From: Candidatus Brockarchaeota archaeon
GTDB lineage: Archaea > Thermoproteota > EX4484-205 > JAAOZP01
Assembly (NCBI GenBank): GCA_017601395.1
Contig: JAFNIQ010000009.1
Span: 1-46,015 of the forward strand
Length of the DNA: 46,015 nt
Direction of reading: 5' to 3'
How positions within the stretch are numbered: position 1 is the stretch's first letter; each line of letters starts with the position of its first letter. The position numbers and the translations under genes were made by a program. This document shows, piece by piece, positions 10,076-20,320 of this stretch. The notes below the pieces were generated by a model that did no database searches, was not told the origin of the DNA, and worked only from the letters and a program-made list of their open reading frames with translations.

Positions 10076-12127
10076 TCACTGGGTCAATAAGAGTATTAAC
10101 GGGGCGAAGACCTCCGCCACCAAGGACATGACTGTGATCATAGTGTTCAACGACGGGCCGGCTGTGTCTTTAAACGGGTCTCCCACGGTGTCTCCTGTGA
10201 CAGCAGCCTTATGCGCCTCCGATCCCTTCCCACCGTGCGCCCCAGACTCGATGTATTTCTTAGCGTTATCCCAGAGCCCACCCGAGTTGGCCATGAAGAG
10301 CGCGAATATTATGCCCGTGACAATGCTGCCTGCGAGGAAGCCTGCGAGCGCCTCCTTTCCAAGCAGCACCATGGTTAAAACCGGGACCACTATTGCTAAA
10401 GAGCATGGCAGCATCAGCTCTCTTATTGCACCCCTTGTAGCGATGTCTACGCACCTAGCGTAATCAGGCTTCGCACTCCCCTCCATCAAGCCAGGGATCT
10501 CTTTAAACTGGCGCCTAACCTCCTCAACCATTCGCTCAGCGTTCCTCCCGACAGCGAGTATCAGGAGGGCTGAGAGCAGCGGCGGCATCATCCCGCCTAT
10601 GAAAACCCCGACGACAACACCCGGCTTCATCAGGTCGAGCATTTCAATGTCGACCAAGTGAGCATAGGCTGCGAAAAGCGCTAGAACAGTGAGCGCTGCC
10701 GCACCTATGGCGAAGCCTTTCGTGATGGCTTTCGTAGTGTTCCCAGCGGCGTCAAGCCTGTCTGCGATCTCAATAACCTCCTCCCCCAAGCCGGATTGCT
10801 CAGCAATACCCTTCGCGTTGTCTGAAACAGGCCCGTAAGCGTCGGCCGCAATAGTCATGCCTACTGTTGCGAGCATTCCAACGGCTGATATCGCAATACC
10901 GTAGAACGGGCTTACGCCGAAAGCCTCGGCCAGATACCAGGCTGCTAGAGTAGCGGCGCAGATGCCGATTACAGGCGGAACTATGCTGATTATACCGTAA
11001 GAGAAGCCTGTGAGAATGTTTATAGCAGCCCCGGTTAATGAGGCCTGAGCCACCTTCTTAGCGGGCATTCTGTCTATGGAGGTGAAGTAGTCCGACGTGA
11101 TTCCGATGATTACCCCGGCTGTTAAACCCGCGGCCGTGGGTAGAAATACCCCGAGCCACCTGTTGCCCTCCAGCCCTGAAAAATAGGTTAAGACCAAGAG
11201 GAAAACCGCGAAGACTAGCCATGTGGCGAACGAGCCCCTGTTGAGCGCCGCGCCAGGGTTCCCCTTTATGCTCTGCCTAACTATGAAGACACCTATTAGC
11301 GAGGCGAAAAGGCCTACAGCAGCTATCATTAGTGGCAGCGTGGTTAACACTGCTTCACGCAGCTCAGCGCCGATGATCATGGTGGCGACGATGCTTGCTA
11401 TGTATGAGTCAACCAGGTCGGCCCCCATTCCCGCAACATCCCCCACATTGTCGCCGACGTTGTCAGCAATAACCGCCGGGTTCCTAGGATCATCCTCAGG
11501 AATACCTAGCTCAACCTTTCCAACGAGGTCCGCGCTTATGTCAGCAGTCTTCGTATATATTCCTCCACCGGCCTTGGCGAAGAGCGCGAGGGCACTGGCC
11601 CCGAAGCTGAACCCTAGGACAACGCTTGACGCGTCCTCGGCGCTCCAGCCGAAGACAATGTTGTAAAGATAGAATAGGAAGCTTATGCCTAAGAGAGCAA
11701 GGCCGACGACGAAAAGCCCCATAACCGCCCCGCCGTAAAAGGCTACTGGGAAAGCCTTCTTCAAACCCTGCTTAGCAGAGTTAGCAGTCCGAACGTTAGC
11801 CTCGACAGCAGCCATCATGCCGACGTAGGCAGCGATAGTTGTGCACAGGGAGCCTAGCACATAGGCTGAGGCAACACTCAAACCATAGTAAACGTTTTCA
11901 TGGGAGAAAGAGTACAGCACCCCGAGAACGATCGCCATCACCAAGACGAAAACAGCCAGCGTGGAATTCTGCCTTTTAAGATAGGCTTTAGCACCCTCCT
12001 TTATAGCGTTCGCAATCTCCTTCATCCTTTCAGTGCCGCTCTCCTCTTTCGCCACATACCTATACAGGTAGCCTGCTAACCCTACGGCAGCCAAGCCGGC
12101 TATCGGCGTCGCCTGGAACCACTCCAT
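10076..12127 (-). CDS. hppA: membrane-bound proton-translocating pyrophosphatase, K+-independent signature
   Basis: 683 aa; [52 protein letters not shown] and [19 protein letters not shown]. Confidence 0.95.
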   Translation of the reverse strand: MEWFQATPIAGLAAVGLAGYLYRYVAKEESGTERMKEIANAIKEGAKAYLKRQNSTLAVFVLVMAIVLGVLYSFSHENVYYGLSVASAYVLGSLCTTIAAYVGMMAAVEANVRTANSAKQGLKKAFPVAFYGGAVMGLFVVGLALLGISFLFYLYNIVFGWSAEDASSVVLGFSFGASALALFAKAGGGIYTKTADISADLVGKVELGIPEDDPRNPAVIADNVGDNVGDVAGMGADLVDSYIASIVATMIIGAELREAVLTTLPLMIAAVGLFASLIGVFIVRQSIKGNPGAALNRGSFATWLVFAVFLLVLTYFSGLEGNRWLGVFLPTAAGLTAGVIIGITSDYFTSIDRMPAKKVAQASLTGAAINILTGFSYGIISIVPPVIGICAATLAAWYLAEAFGVSPFYGIAISAVGMLATVGMTIAADAYGPVSDNAKGIAEQSGLGEEVIEIADRLDAAGNTTKAITKGFAIGAAALTVLALFAAYAHLVDIEMLDLMKPGVVVGVFIGGMMPPLLSALLILAVGRNAERMVEEVRRQFKEIPGLMEGSAKPDYARCVDIATRGAIRELMLPCSLAIVVPVLTMVLLGKEALAGFLAGSIVTGIIFALFMANSGGLWDNAKKYIESGAHGGKGSEAHKAAVTGDTVGDPFKDTAGPSLNTMITVMSLVAEVFAPLILLLTQ

Positions 12128-12243
12128 GGTTTATCCCTAGCCACTCCTTTAACTGGGTCGTGGAGACAAAAACCCTTGTTTATAAATCTAATGGGGAGAA
12201 ACGTGGACTTTGGGAATCGATTCTGTGAACGCCCCTAATTTAA

Positions 12244-13362
<1,119 letters not shown>

Positions 13363-13381
13363 CCCGGTTAAAAATTATTCG

Positions 13382-14563
13382 GTGATCAGCATGACTATTA
13401 GGTTGGAGGAGGCTCGGGAAATTGTTTCAGAATACGATGCCAGTAACATAACCATTGGCGTGCTGGGCTCGCATTCAGCGGAGGAGGTGGGCGTCTCAGC
13501 GAAAGCGATGGGTTTCAAGACGCTCGTCGTATGCCAGAAGGGTAGGGAGGAGCTGTACGCCAGGTATAACAAGCATCTTTTCGACCACGTGTTAATGGTT
13601 GACAGGTTCTCAGACATGGTTAGCGAAGAGGTTCAGGAGAAAATGATAAATCTTAACACCATTTTTATTCCGAATAGGTCTTTCTCAGTCTACGTTGGCT
13701 ACGACAATATTGAGAAGGTCTTCAGGGTTCCATTATACGGCAACAGGATGATTCTGAGGGCTGAGGAGCGCGGCGAGGAGAGAAACCAGTACTGGCTTCT
13801 GGAGAAGGCGGGAATAAAAATGCCACGGAGGTTCAGCAAGCCTGAGGAGATCGACAGGCTGGTGATAGTTAAGGTTCAGCAGAAGAAGAAGCCGCTTGAA
13901 AGAGCATTCTTCTACGCCTCCTCGCCGCAAGAGTACTACGAGAGGGCGGAGGAGCTCATCAGAAGGGATGTGATAAGCGAGGAGGGATTGGGAAAAGCAA
14001 GGATAGAGGAATATGTGCTGGGCCAGAAGTTTAACGCTAACTTCCAAGGATGGGTTTTGAAAGACGTTTTCGACGATTTCGATCTGCTTGGATTCGACGA
14101 CAGGAAGCAGACCAACCTACACGGCGTACTCGGGCTACCTGCTAAAAGTCAGTTATCTCTGGACGTGCCTGTTAAGAACGAGGAGGTTGGCCACTACGGG
14201 TTGACGATGAGAGAATCTCTCAAGCCCCTCGTATACAGGGCTGCGGAAAAATTCAGGAGAATATGTGAAAAAGAGTACCCGCCTGGGATGATAGGGCTTT
14301 TCGCGCTTCAGGGAGCAATAGCATACGATGCTGAAGACCCTGAGCAGAAAAGGCTGGAGTTCTATGTTTTCGACGTCAGCCCAAGGATACCCGGGTGCCC
14401 CTGCGTGGGGCCGACTTCCCCAGAGATGCGCCGGCTCACCTTGAAATACCTCAGTCTCCTAAGGAGGCACGGGTTGGAGAGAATAGAGACCCCTATGGAC
14501 CTGCCGATGCTTGAGATTAAACACGCTGCCGTGAACAATAGGCTTGAAGAAATCGTGACGTAA
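13382..14563 (+). CDS. purP: PurP family protein (copy 2, divergent paralog)
   Basis: 393 aa; VLGSHSAEEVGVSAKAMGF, YGNRMILRAEERGEERN, FDVSPRIPGCPCVG. Colinear with copy 1. Confidence 0.85.
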   Translation: MISMTIRLEEAREIVSEYDASNITIGVLGSHSAEEVGVSAKAMGFKTLVVCQKGREELYARYNKHLFDHVLMVDRFSDMVSEEVQEKMINLNTIFIPNRSFSVYVGYDNIEKVFRVPLYGNRMILRAEERGEERNQYWLLEKAGIKMPRRFSKPEEIDRLVIVKVQQKKKPLERAFFYASSPQEYYERAEELIRRDVISEEGLGKARIEEYVLGQKFNANFQGWVLKDVFDDFDLLGFDDRKQTNLHGVLGLPAKSQLSLDVPVKNEEVGHYGLTMRESLKPLVYRAAEKFRRICEKEYPPGMIGLFALQGAIAYDAEDPEQKRLEFYVFDVSPRIPGCPCVGPTSPEMRRLTLKYLSLLRRHGLERIETPMDLPMLEIKHAAVNNRLEEIVT

Positions 14564-14663
14564 CAGAGCTATTTCAAACTAACCATCACAGTAATCAACA
14601 GTACACCGCGGCGTGTTTTAAAACAGAAAAAATAAATATTGCTTTCGAGAATGATTCTTAAAT

Positions 14664-16144
14664 ATGAAGATCCGCACCGTATTCATAAGCAAGCCAGATT
14701 TTGAAGCAGGCCAACGTACATCGGGTTTGACAACGAGGAGTATAAAAGGACTGTTTTAGAGAGGCTTCGCGCGAGGTTCAAGGACTTGGAGCTTGTTGAC
14801 GAAGAGATAATCATAAAGTATAACAAGGATCTGATGAAAAAGATTAAGGAGGACTTAAAAGAATGCGACGGACTATTGGTCTACACGATTGGGCAATACG
14901 GCGACCCTGGAATCGTTGACGCTGGTGTTGAGCTTATCGAGCTTAATGTGCCAACCTCTTGGCTAACTATCCTTACGGCGGCGATCCGGTATTCCTGAAA
15001 ATATGCGACAGGATTAAGGGTAAAGGATACAGAGTCTTACCGGTATCTTACCGGATTTCGAAGACATTGAGAAAGCAATGGACATGCTTAGAAGAATACT
15101 TTCGATTAAGGGTAAAAAGGTTCTGCTCTACACTCTGGATGAGAAGACTGGTTTCAACCTGGAGGGCCTAACGGAGCTTGTAAGCCCAGACCTGGGAAAA
15201 CCATATGTTGAAAAAATGATTAAGCAGGTTATCGGCCGGGAAGGAGGATGGTCCATCGAAGAAACCTACATAGACTTGGTCGGCACGGATCAAGCGCACT
15301 CTTGGAGGGGAAACGAGGAGCTCTATAGGAAGAACTTGGAGGAGGTTTTCGGCGTTGAAGTCATAAGGCGTCATCCAGGCGAAATCTTGAAGTATTATCG
15401 AAGTGGATCTTAATGAAGTCAGAAGGATCGTTGAAGAATGGAAAAAGAATGCGAAGGCAATCCGCTCTGAAACTGCAGAAAAGGCGATTGAAAACGCCGT
15501 GAGACTTTACCTGGCCTCAAAGGAATTGATGAAGAGACACGGTGCTGACGCAATATCCTTGACTGCGGAACCCTTTTCCTTACAGGGAAGATGCCTGCAT
15601 TCCCATGCTTCACATTCTCTAGGCTGATGGATGAGGGCTACACCGGAATCTGCGAGGCCGACTTGGATTCTGGGACAAGTGCCCTCTTCGTCAGGCATCT
15701 TTTCGACAAGCCGAGCATAATGACTAACCACTCGCTTGACACCGTACATAACCGTGTTACTTACATGCACTGCTTTGCTCCCACAAGGATGTTTAGATTA
15801 GGAGGGGAACCGTTGCCGTATGAAATAGAAAGACACTGTGAATCGCATTGAATGGGGGCAGTGCCATTGTAGAGTTTCCATTAGGGGAAACGTTGACGAC
15901 GATCAAGATAAGCATATTGAAGAAGAAGATTGCAGTAAGAACAGGGAGAATCATCGGCATGGTTAAGGATGAAAAAGCATGTAGAGTAAAGGTTCTGGTG
16001 GAGTCAGATGCGAAGAAGATTTTGGAAAACTATGATTGGGACACTTTCGGCTTCCACGGAGTAAGTTTCCTAGGGGACCATAGGCACGACATAATCTCTG
16101 CAGCGAGACTCGCTGGTTTAGAAGTAAGTGAAGAAGACAGGTGA
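14664..16144 (+). pseudogene. L-fucose/L-arabinose isomerase-like sugar isomerase with at least six frame disruptions
   Basis: Fragments tile one protein: KIRTVFISKPDFEAG / TYIGFDNEEYKRTVLERL...KECDGLLVYTIGQYGDPGIVDAGVELIE / ANYPYGGDPVFLKICDRI / DFEDIEKAMDMLRRILSIKGKKVLLYTLDEKTG...WRGNEELYRKNLEEVFGVEVIRRHPGEILKYYR / VDLNEVRRIVEEWKKNAK...RHGADAISLTAE / GKMPAFPCFTFSRLMDEGYTGICEADLDSGTSALFVRHLFDKPSIMTNHSLDT...HCFAPTRMF / NGGSAIVEFPLGETLTTIKIS...GVSFLGDHRHDII. Confidence 0.8.
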
Positions 16145-16251
16145 AGGAGACTATATCGGCAAGCCCTTCAAGTTAAGAATAGAAAGCGTGTTCGAAGACG
16201 CGGGGGTGGAAGAGCCATTATAATTAGGATAAGATGTTTTTCGGCGCCTGT

Positions 16252-17013
16252 TTAAACCAGTTTTTTAAATTCACTGAACTTCATCCCAGTCTCTTTTTTA
16301 GCCCTTTGCAACATTTGCCTCCAAAGATTGTTCAGGGCGCTTCTGCGTCTTCGAAGCTCCCTGATGGAAACCTCTCTGACCAGCGTTATCTCTCTCAGCA
16401 TCTTGTTAAACCCTTCCGGCAGCCAGCTAAGCTGCTGGGCTTGGTATGCTAACCATTTCTCGGAGGGGAGCAACTGGTTATTCAGCCCGAAAAGAGCTTT
16501 AAACAGATATTCTAAAGCAAGATTTATGGAGCGGTGAGCGCTTACCATGTCTCCCCTGTGAACCCATGATTCTGAAACCGTGTTGCAGTACCATTCGGAT
16601 TGAGTTAAACCCTCTATTATCATCCATTTTTTCTCCCTTTCTTTAAGGCGAACCTTTCTAGCTATAAGCTTCCCAATCTTACCCTCAGGGTCGTAGAAGA
16701 TCCTCGCTGTGGAGAAGGCCCACCTAGCCTCCATGTCCCACTCGCTTTCCAGCTTGTCCTCGTAGTCAACAATCTCATAGTCTATCACAAACCCCTTATA
16801 CTCGACCTCGTCTTCGCGCTTCATCCCCAGTCTCGCCTTCCTCCTCTTGAAAACAATGATATCAACATCTGAGAACCTGTCGAAGTATCCTCTGGCGACA
16901 CCGCCTAGGAAAACAATTCCAACCACTCCATTTCGCTTCAGCTTCGACGCAAATTCTTCACCTACGGCTGTGGCTTCAGCAAGCCTTTCCGCCTTAAGGC
17001 TGTCAAACCTCAT
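16252..17013 (-). CDS. nucleotidyltransferase with C-terminal helical (HEPN-like) region
   Basis: 253 aa; FLGGVARGYFDRFSDVDIIVF, then HRSINLALEYLFKALFGLNNQLLPSEKW. Confidence 0.75.
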   Translation of the reverse strand: MRFDSLKAERLAEATAVGEEFASKLKRNGVVGIVFLGGVARGYFDRFSDVDIIVFKRRKARLGMKREDEVEYKGFVIDYEIVDYEDKLESEWDMEARWAFSTARIFYDPEGKIGKLIARKVRLKEREKKWMIIEGLTQSEWYCNTVSESWVHRGDMVSAHRSINLALEYLFKALFGLNNQLLPSEKWLAYQAQQLSWLPEGFNKMLREITLVREVSIRELRRRRSALNNLWRQMLQRAKKETGMKFSEFKKLV

Positions 17014-17308
17014 TTACCACTTTTACCCGTTCACTAGTTTTAAACATTCGGTAGCCGCTCTAAACCAAACTTCTTAAGCCTGAGGAGCAGGTAAGTCTTA
17101 CGCCCAAGTGTGAACGTTGCCAAGGCGGAGGAGAGCCGGTTTAATCATGCTTTTGCAGGTTTAGAACGCACGCTAGGCATGCTCCTACGTACAGCAGGCT
17201 CCCCCTCCTGCTACAAGCCAGTATACTGAGCCTTGTTCAGCAAGTTCCCTCTCTAGACTCTAGATCGAAGCCACCGGGATATGCCCAACGCGAGGATACT
17301 GATCACTT

Positions 17309-17484
17309 TTAAACCCTCGGACTAATCCGGGCTGAGAACCTGCGGATGACGCCTTGCTCCACTAGTGATTGAATCAGGGAGTGGACAGCGACCACGAAGA
17401 GGTTTAGCCTATTCGCCAATTCACAGTAGGAGAGCCTTGAATTCGACAACAATAGTTGCAGAGGATCATGCCCGTCTTATCCAT
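17309..17484 (-). pseudogene. Lrp/AsnC-type HTH fragment (frameshifted, truncated)
   Basis: ATGGATAAGACGGGCATGATC, then after a frameshift PLQLLLSNSRLSYCELANRLNLFVVAVHSLIQSLVEQGVIRRFSARISPRV*. The Lrp/AsnC HTH is followed by a stop with no ligand-binding domain. Confidence 0.6.
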
Positions 17485-18110
17485 GCTAAGCTCTTATTAA
17501 CATAAAGAAAAGGGCGCTTAAACCTTCAACTCAAAAGACGACCCGCTATGGTAAGCGCTAGCACATCTCAAAATCCATCGTTTTATGCAAAAACTTTTTA
17601 CATCCCCTTTCAGCGATCGGCACATGCTTTAGGTCCTGTTCAACGCCTTCCTAGGAGGGCTGACGTGCTGGCCGTAATCGGCCTCTTCGCGATGGCCGCC
17701 CTGGTGAAGGCAGATCTACCGAGCAAAACCCTGGACTGGTTTTTCGGTTTCTAAATGGGGAACATGCTTGCAACCTCCTTCTTCAGCCTCTACAACCTGC
17801 TCTGGAGCTGGGTGGGATCGCCACGGGAAGCCTGAGCTTCCTCCTCGGGGTCTGCTCACGTATGGTTCAGATGTTTTCATGCCACAAGAATCCCTTGGGA
17901 ATGGTTTCAGAGGCGGGGAAAGCCAGGAGGCATTTAACATTGACCTCTCAAAGAAAGCAAATATCTATAATTCGCTGTACGCCGCACTAGCCAGACTACC
18001 GGAGCCAAACTGTACACGCTTGACGAAAAAATAGGAGTTAAACTCACGGGGAATAGCTGATGTAGAGCCCGTAAGATAAAGCTTTTAAGCGCCTCAGTGA
18101 AAAAGCTGGA

Positions 18111-18986
18111 ATGGGTTCCATGAAACGCAGAACCCCAGTATCTCTCGCCTTGATCCTGTTAGTCCTCTCGATGATCTTCTCCACGTCCTTCCCGCAGGAG
18201 CCCTTTAACATCGAGAAGGCGATGCTGACAGTCTACAGGGATGGGAACGTTCGCATTGAGGTAGAGCTCTCCATCGACGAATCAGAATTTTCAATCACGC
18301 TCCCGCTCCTAACATCCTCGGACAAGGTCTGGGAGATCATCGTCCTCAACGGAACAGGTGCCCTGCTGGACTACGATCTAAACGATTACAACATAACCAT
18401 ATACTCCCTAGGTTCCACGGACGTGACGCTTGAGTACTATACCTCCGCCCTGACCTCAAAGGAAGCTGACCTCTGGACCATCAAGTTCAGCTCACCATTT
18501 GAGCTTAATGTGGAGTTTCCGGTGAACGCGACCATCATCTACTTCAACAGGGTTCCATCCGCCATAAAGACCAAGGACGGGATAATCTCCCTTGACCTTC
18601 AACCAGGGGAATGGGAAATCAGCTATCATATTCCGATAGCATCTCCCCAACCCCCTACCCCTGGTTCACAAACTGACCAGAAGACCTCACAACCCTTGCC
18701 CACTTTGCAGATAGACATCATCGCCATTGTTGTTTCCGTATCCGCTTTAGTCATAGCCTTTGCCCTTATCAAGGGTAAGAAGGGGGTTGGGGGACTGAGC
18801 GGTGAGGAAGCCGAGATAGTGCGGTATCTAAGGGAAAGAGGAGGGAGGGCCCTTGAGGCCGAGCTCAGGGAGAGGTTCCCATACATACCGAGGACGAGCA
18901 TGTGGCGCACGATAAGGCGCCTGGAGAAAAAGGGCATCGTCAGCGTGAGGAAGATAGGTCTACAAAACGTCGTTGAGCTCAAGTAG
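18111..18986 (+). CDS. membrane protein with extracytoplasmic domain, TM segment and C-terminal winged-helix domain
   Basis: 291 aa; N-terminal hydrophobic segment, IDIIAIVVSVSALVIAFALIKGKK TM, then GEEAEIVRYLRERGGRALEAELRERFPYIPRTSMWRTIRRLEKKGIVSVRKIGLQNVVEL. Confidence 0.75.
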   Translation: MGSMKRRTPVSLALILLVLSMIFSTSFPQEPFNIEKAMLTVYRDGNVRIEVELSIDESEFSITLPLLTSSDKVWEIIVLNGTGALLDYDLNDYNITIYSLGSTDVTLEYYTSALTSKEADLWTIKFSSPFELNVEFPVNATIIYFNRVPSAIKTKDGIISLDLQPGEWEISYHIPIASPQPPTPGSQTDQKTSQPLPTLQIDIIAIVVSVSALVIAFALIKGKKGVGGLSGEEAEIVRYLRERGGRALEAELRERFPYIPRTSMWRTIRRLEKKGIVSVRKIGLQNVVELK

Positions 18987-19066
18987 GGGAAAGAGGCGAT
19001 TCGATTTCCTAGCGCTTCTAAGCGTCGTCGAATCGGAGGACCCAAAATGCTTTTTTAGCGTTTCTG

Positions 19067-19093
19067 ACACTGAAACGCCGCGTTTCAAAGTGT
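19067..19093. promoter_or_regulatory. inverted repeat / hairpin between two genes
   Basis: ACACTGAAACG-CCG-CGTTTCAAAGTGT; the arms are complementary apart from a 2-nt bulge. Confidence 0.55.
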
Positions 19094-19136
19094 CCCTTAA
19101 ATAGATCGCTTTCCGTCAGTTATTAGGTGATGTAGG

Positions 19137-20138
19137 ATGGCGTGGAAAAAGGCAATCTATGCGTCGGTGGTATGCGTACTGATGATATTATCCTTAACTG
19201 TAGTTGCAATCCCACTGTCTCCGAGCTCCGAAGAATCTGGCAACCTGGCTGAGAGAGCGAGGAGGATACTCTGGGTGACGGACTCGGCTAAGAATGCAAC
19301 TCAGAGGCTGATAATCTCTGTGGAAGGAAACGAGACTGCAACGGCCCTTATTGAGGAAGCGGGTCTAATGGATTATTTTGAAGGCAACGTAACGCGATTC
19401 GAAGATGGCATCGCAATCCTTGAAGATGCACATGGGTCCTTAAACAAAGGAAACTATGAGGATGCCATATCTAAAGCGATGGAGGCGCTAGCGATATTCA
19501 GAGAAGTCTTTAGAAATATCAACAGGATCCTCTGCTCCGCGAAAATCAAAAATCGCGAGATCATGGATGGACGGGGCCTCCTCATAGCCATGAACTTGGC
19601 GTTAAACAGGGTCGAGAGGCTGGAAAAGCTTGCGGAGGCCCTTAATGAAAAAGGCGTTGATGTGAGCGACGTTATGGGGCTATTGAATCAAGCCAGAGGA
19701 AAATTAAACATAGAGGAGGCGAGGAAGCTACTCGAACAGGGAGACGTCTTAACTGTCGCGTCCAACCTTGCGGAGGCTAACAGGCTCATCGCAGAGGCTT
19801 CGCGCATGCTGAATGCGAAAAACAGGAGGCTAATCGCCGAGAGGGTAAAGCAATACCTCGAGCGCTTGCGAGCCAGGGTCAGGGAAAGGCTTCGGGAGAT
19901 GAACGTTACCGAGGAGGAGTTTTTTAGGGGTTGGAAATTCAACTTCGACGAGTTCTGGAGGATGCAGTTTGAAGCTTTAGAGAGGATCCGAAGCCGCATA
20001 GAGGAGAGGAGATTTAACGATATACTATCCGATTTGAGGGAGCTCGGGAGGAAAATCAACGAGTTCAGCCACGAGTTAGAATTCAGAATTCAGCAGCGCA
20101 GGGGCACACCTGGACCTAAACAGGGAGATAAGCCCTAG
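19137..20138 (+). CDS. secreted or membrane-anchored coiled-coil-rich protein, unknown function
   Basis: 333 aa; N-terminal hydrophobic segment, then long charged helical sequence (RVKQYLERLRARVRERLREMNVTEEEFF). Confidence 0.65.
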   Translation: MAWKKAIYASVVCVLMILSLTVVAIPLSPSSEESGNLAERARRILWVTDSAKNATQRLIISVEGNETATALIEEAGLMDYFEGNVTRFEDGIAILEDAHGSLNKGNYEDAISKAMEALAIFREVFRNINRILCSAKIKNREIMDGRGLLIAMNLALNRVERLEKLAEALNEKGVDVSDVMGLLNQARGKLNIEEARKLLEQGDVLTVASNLAEANRLIAEASRMLNAKNRRLIAERVKQYLERLRARVRERLREMNVTEEEFFRGWKFNFDEFWRMQFEALERIRSRIEERRFNDILSDLRELGRKINEFSHELEFRIQQRRGTPGPKQGDKP

Positions 20139-20320
20139 CTGCGTGAGCAAGGATTCCTTTCCCTCTCCCACGTACCAGCCCAAGCTCCCCTAGGCTAAAC
20201 ATGCAGCACGATGGTGCTATCGCTCCATATCGACGTGGACTTTGATACCGGCTTATCTTTATCGAGCATCCCTGCCTTTTCGCTTAAAAATTTGGGGAAA
20301 ATTTATATTTTAGCGCGCGC

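Noticed and set aside
17548-18034. ORFs 17548..17754 and 17768..18034, possible transposase 3'-end remnant (RHGKPELPPRGLLTYGSDVFMPQESLG)
   Set aside because: Suggestive composition but no transposase catalytic motif, terminal repeats or target duplication could be identified.
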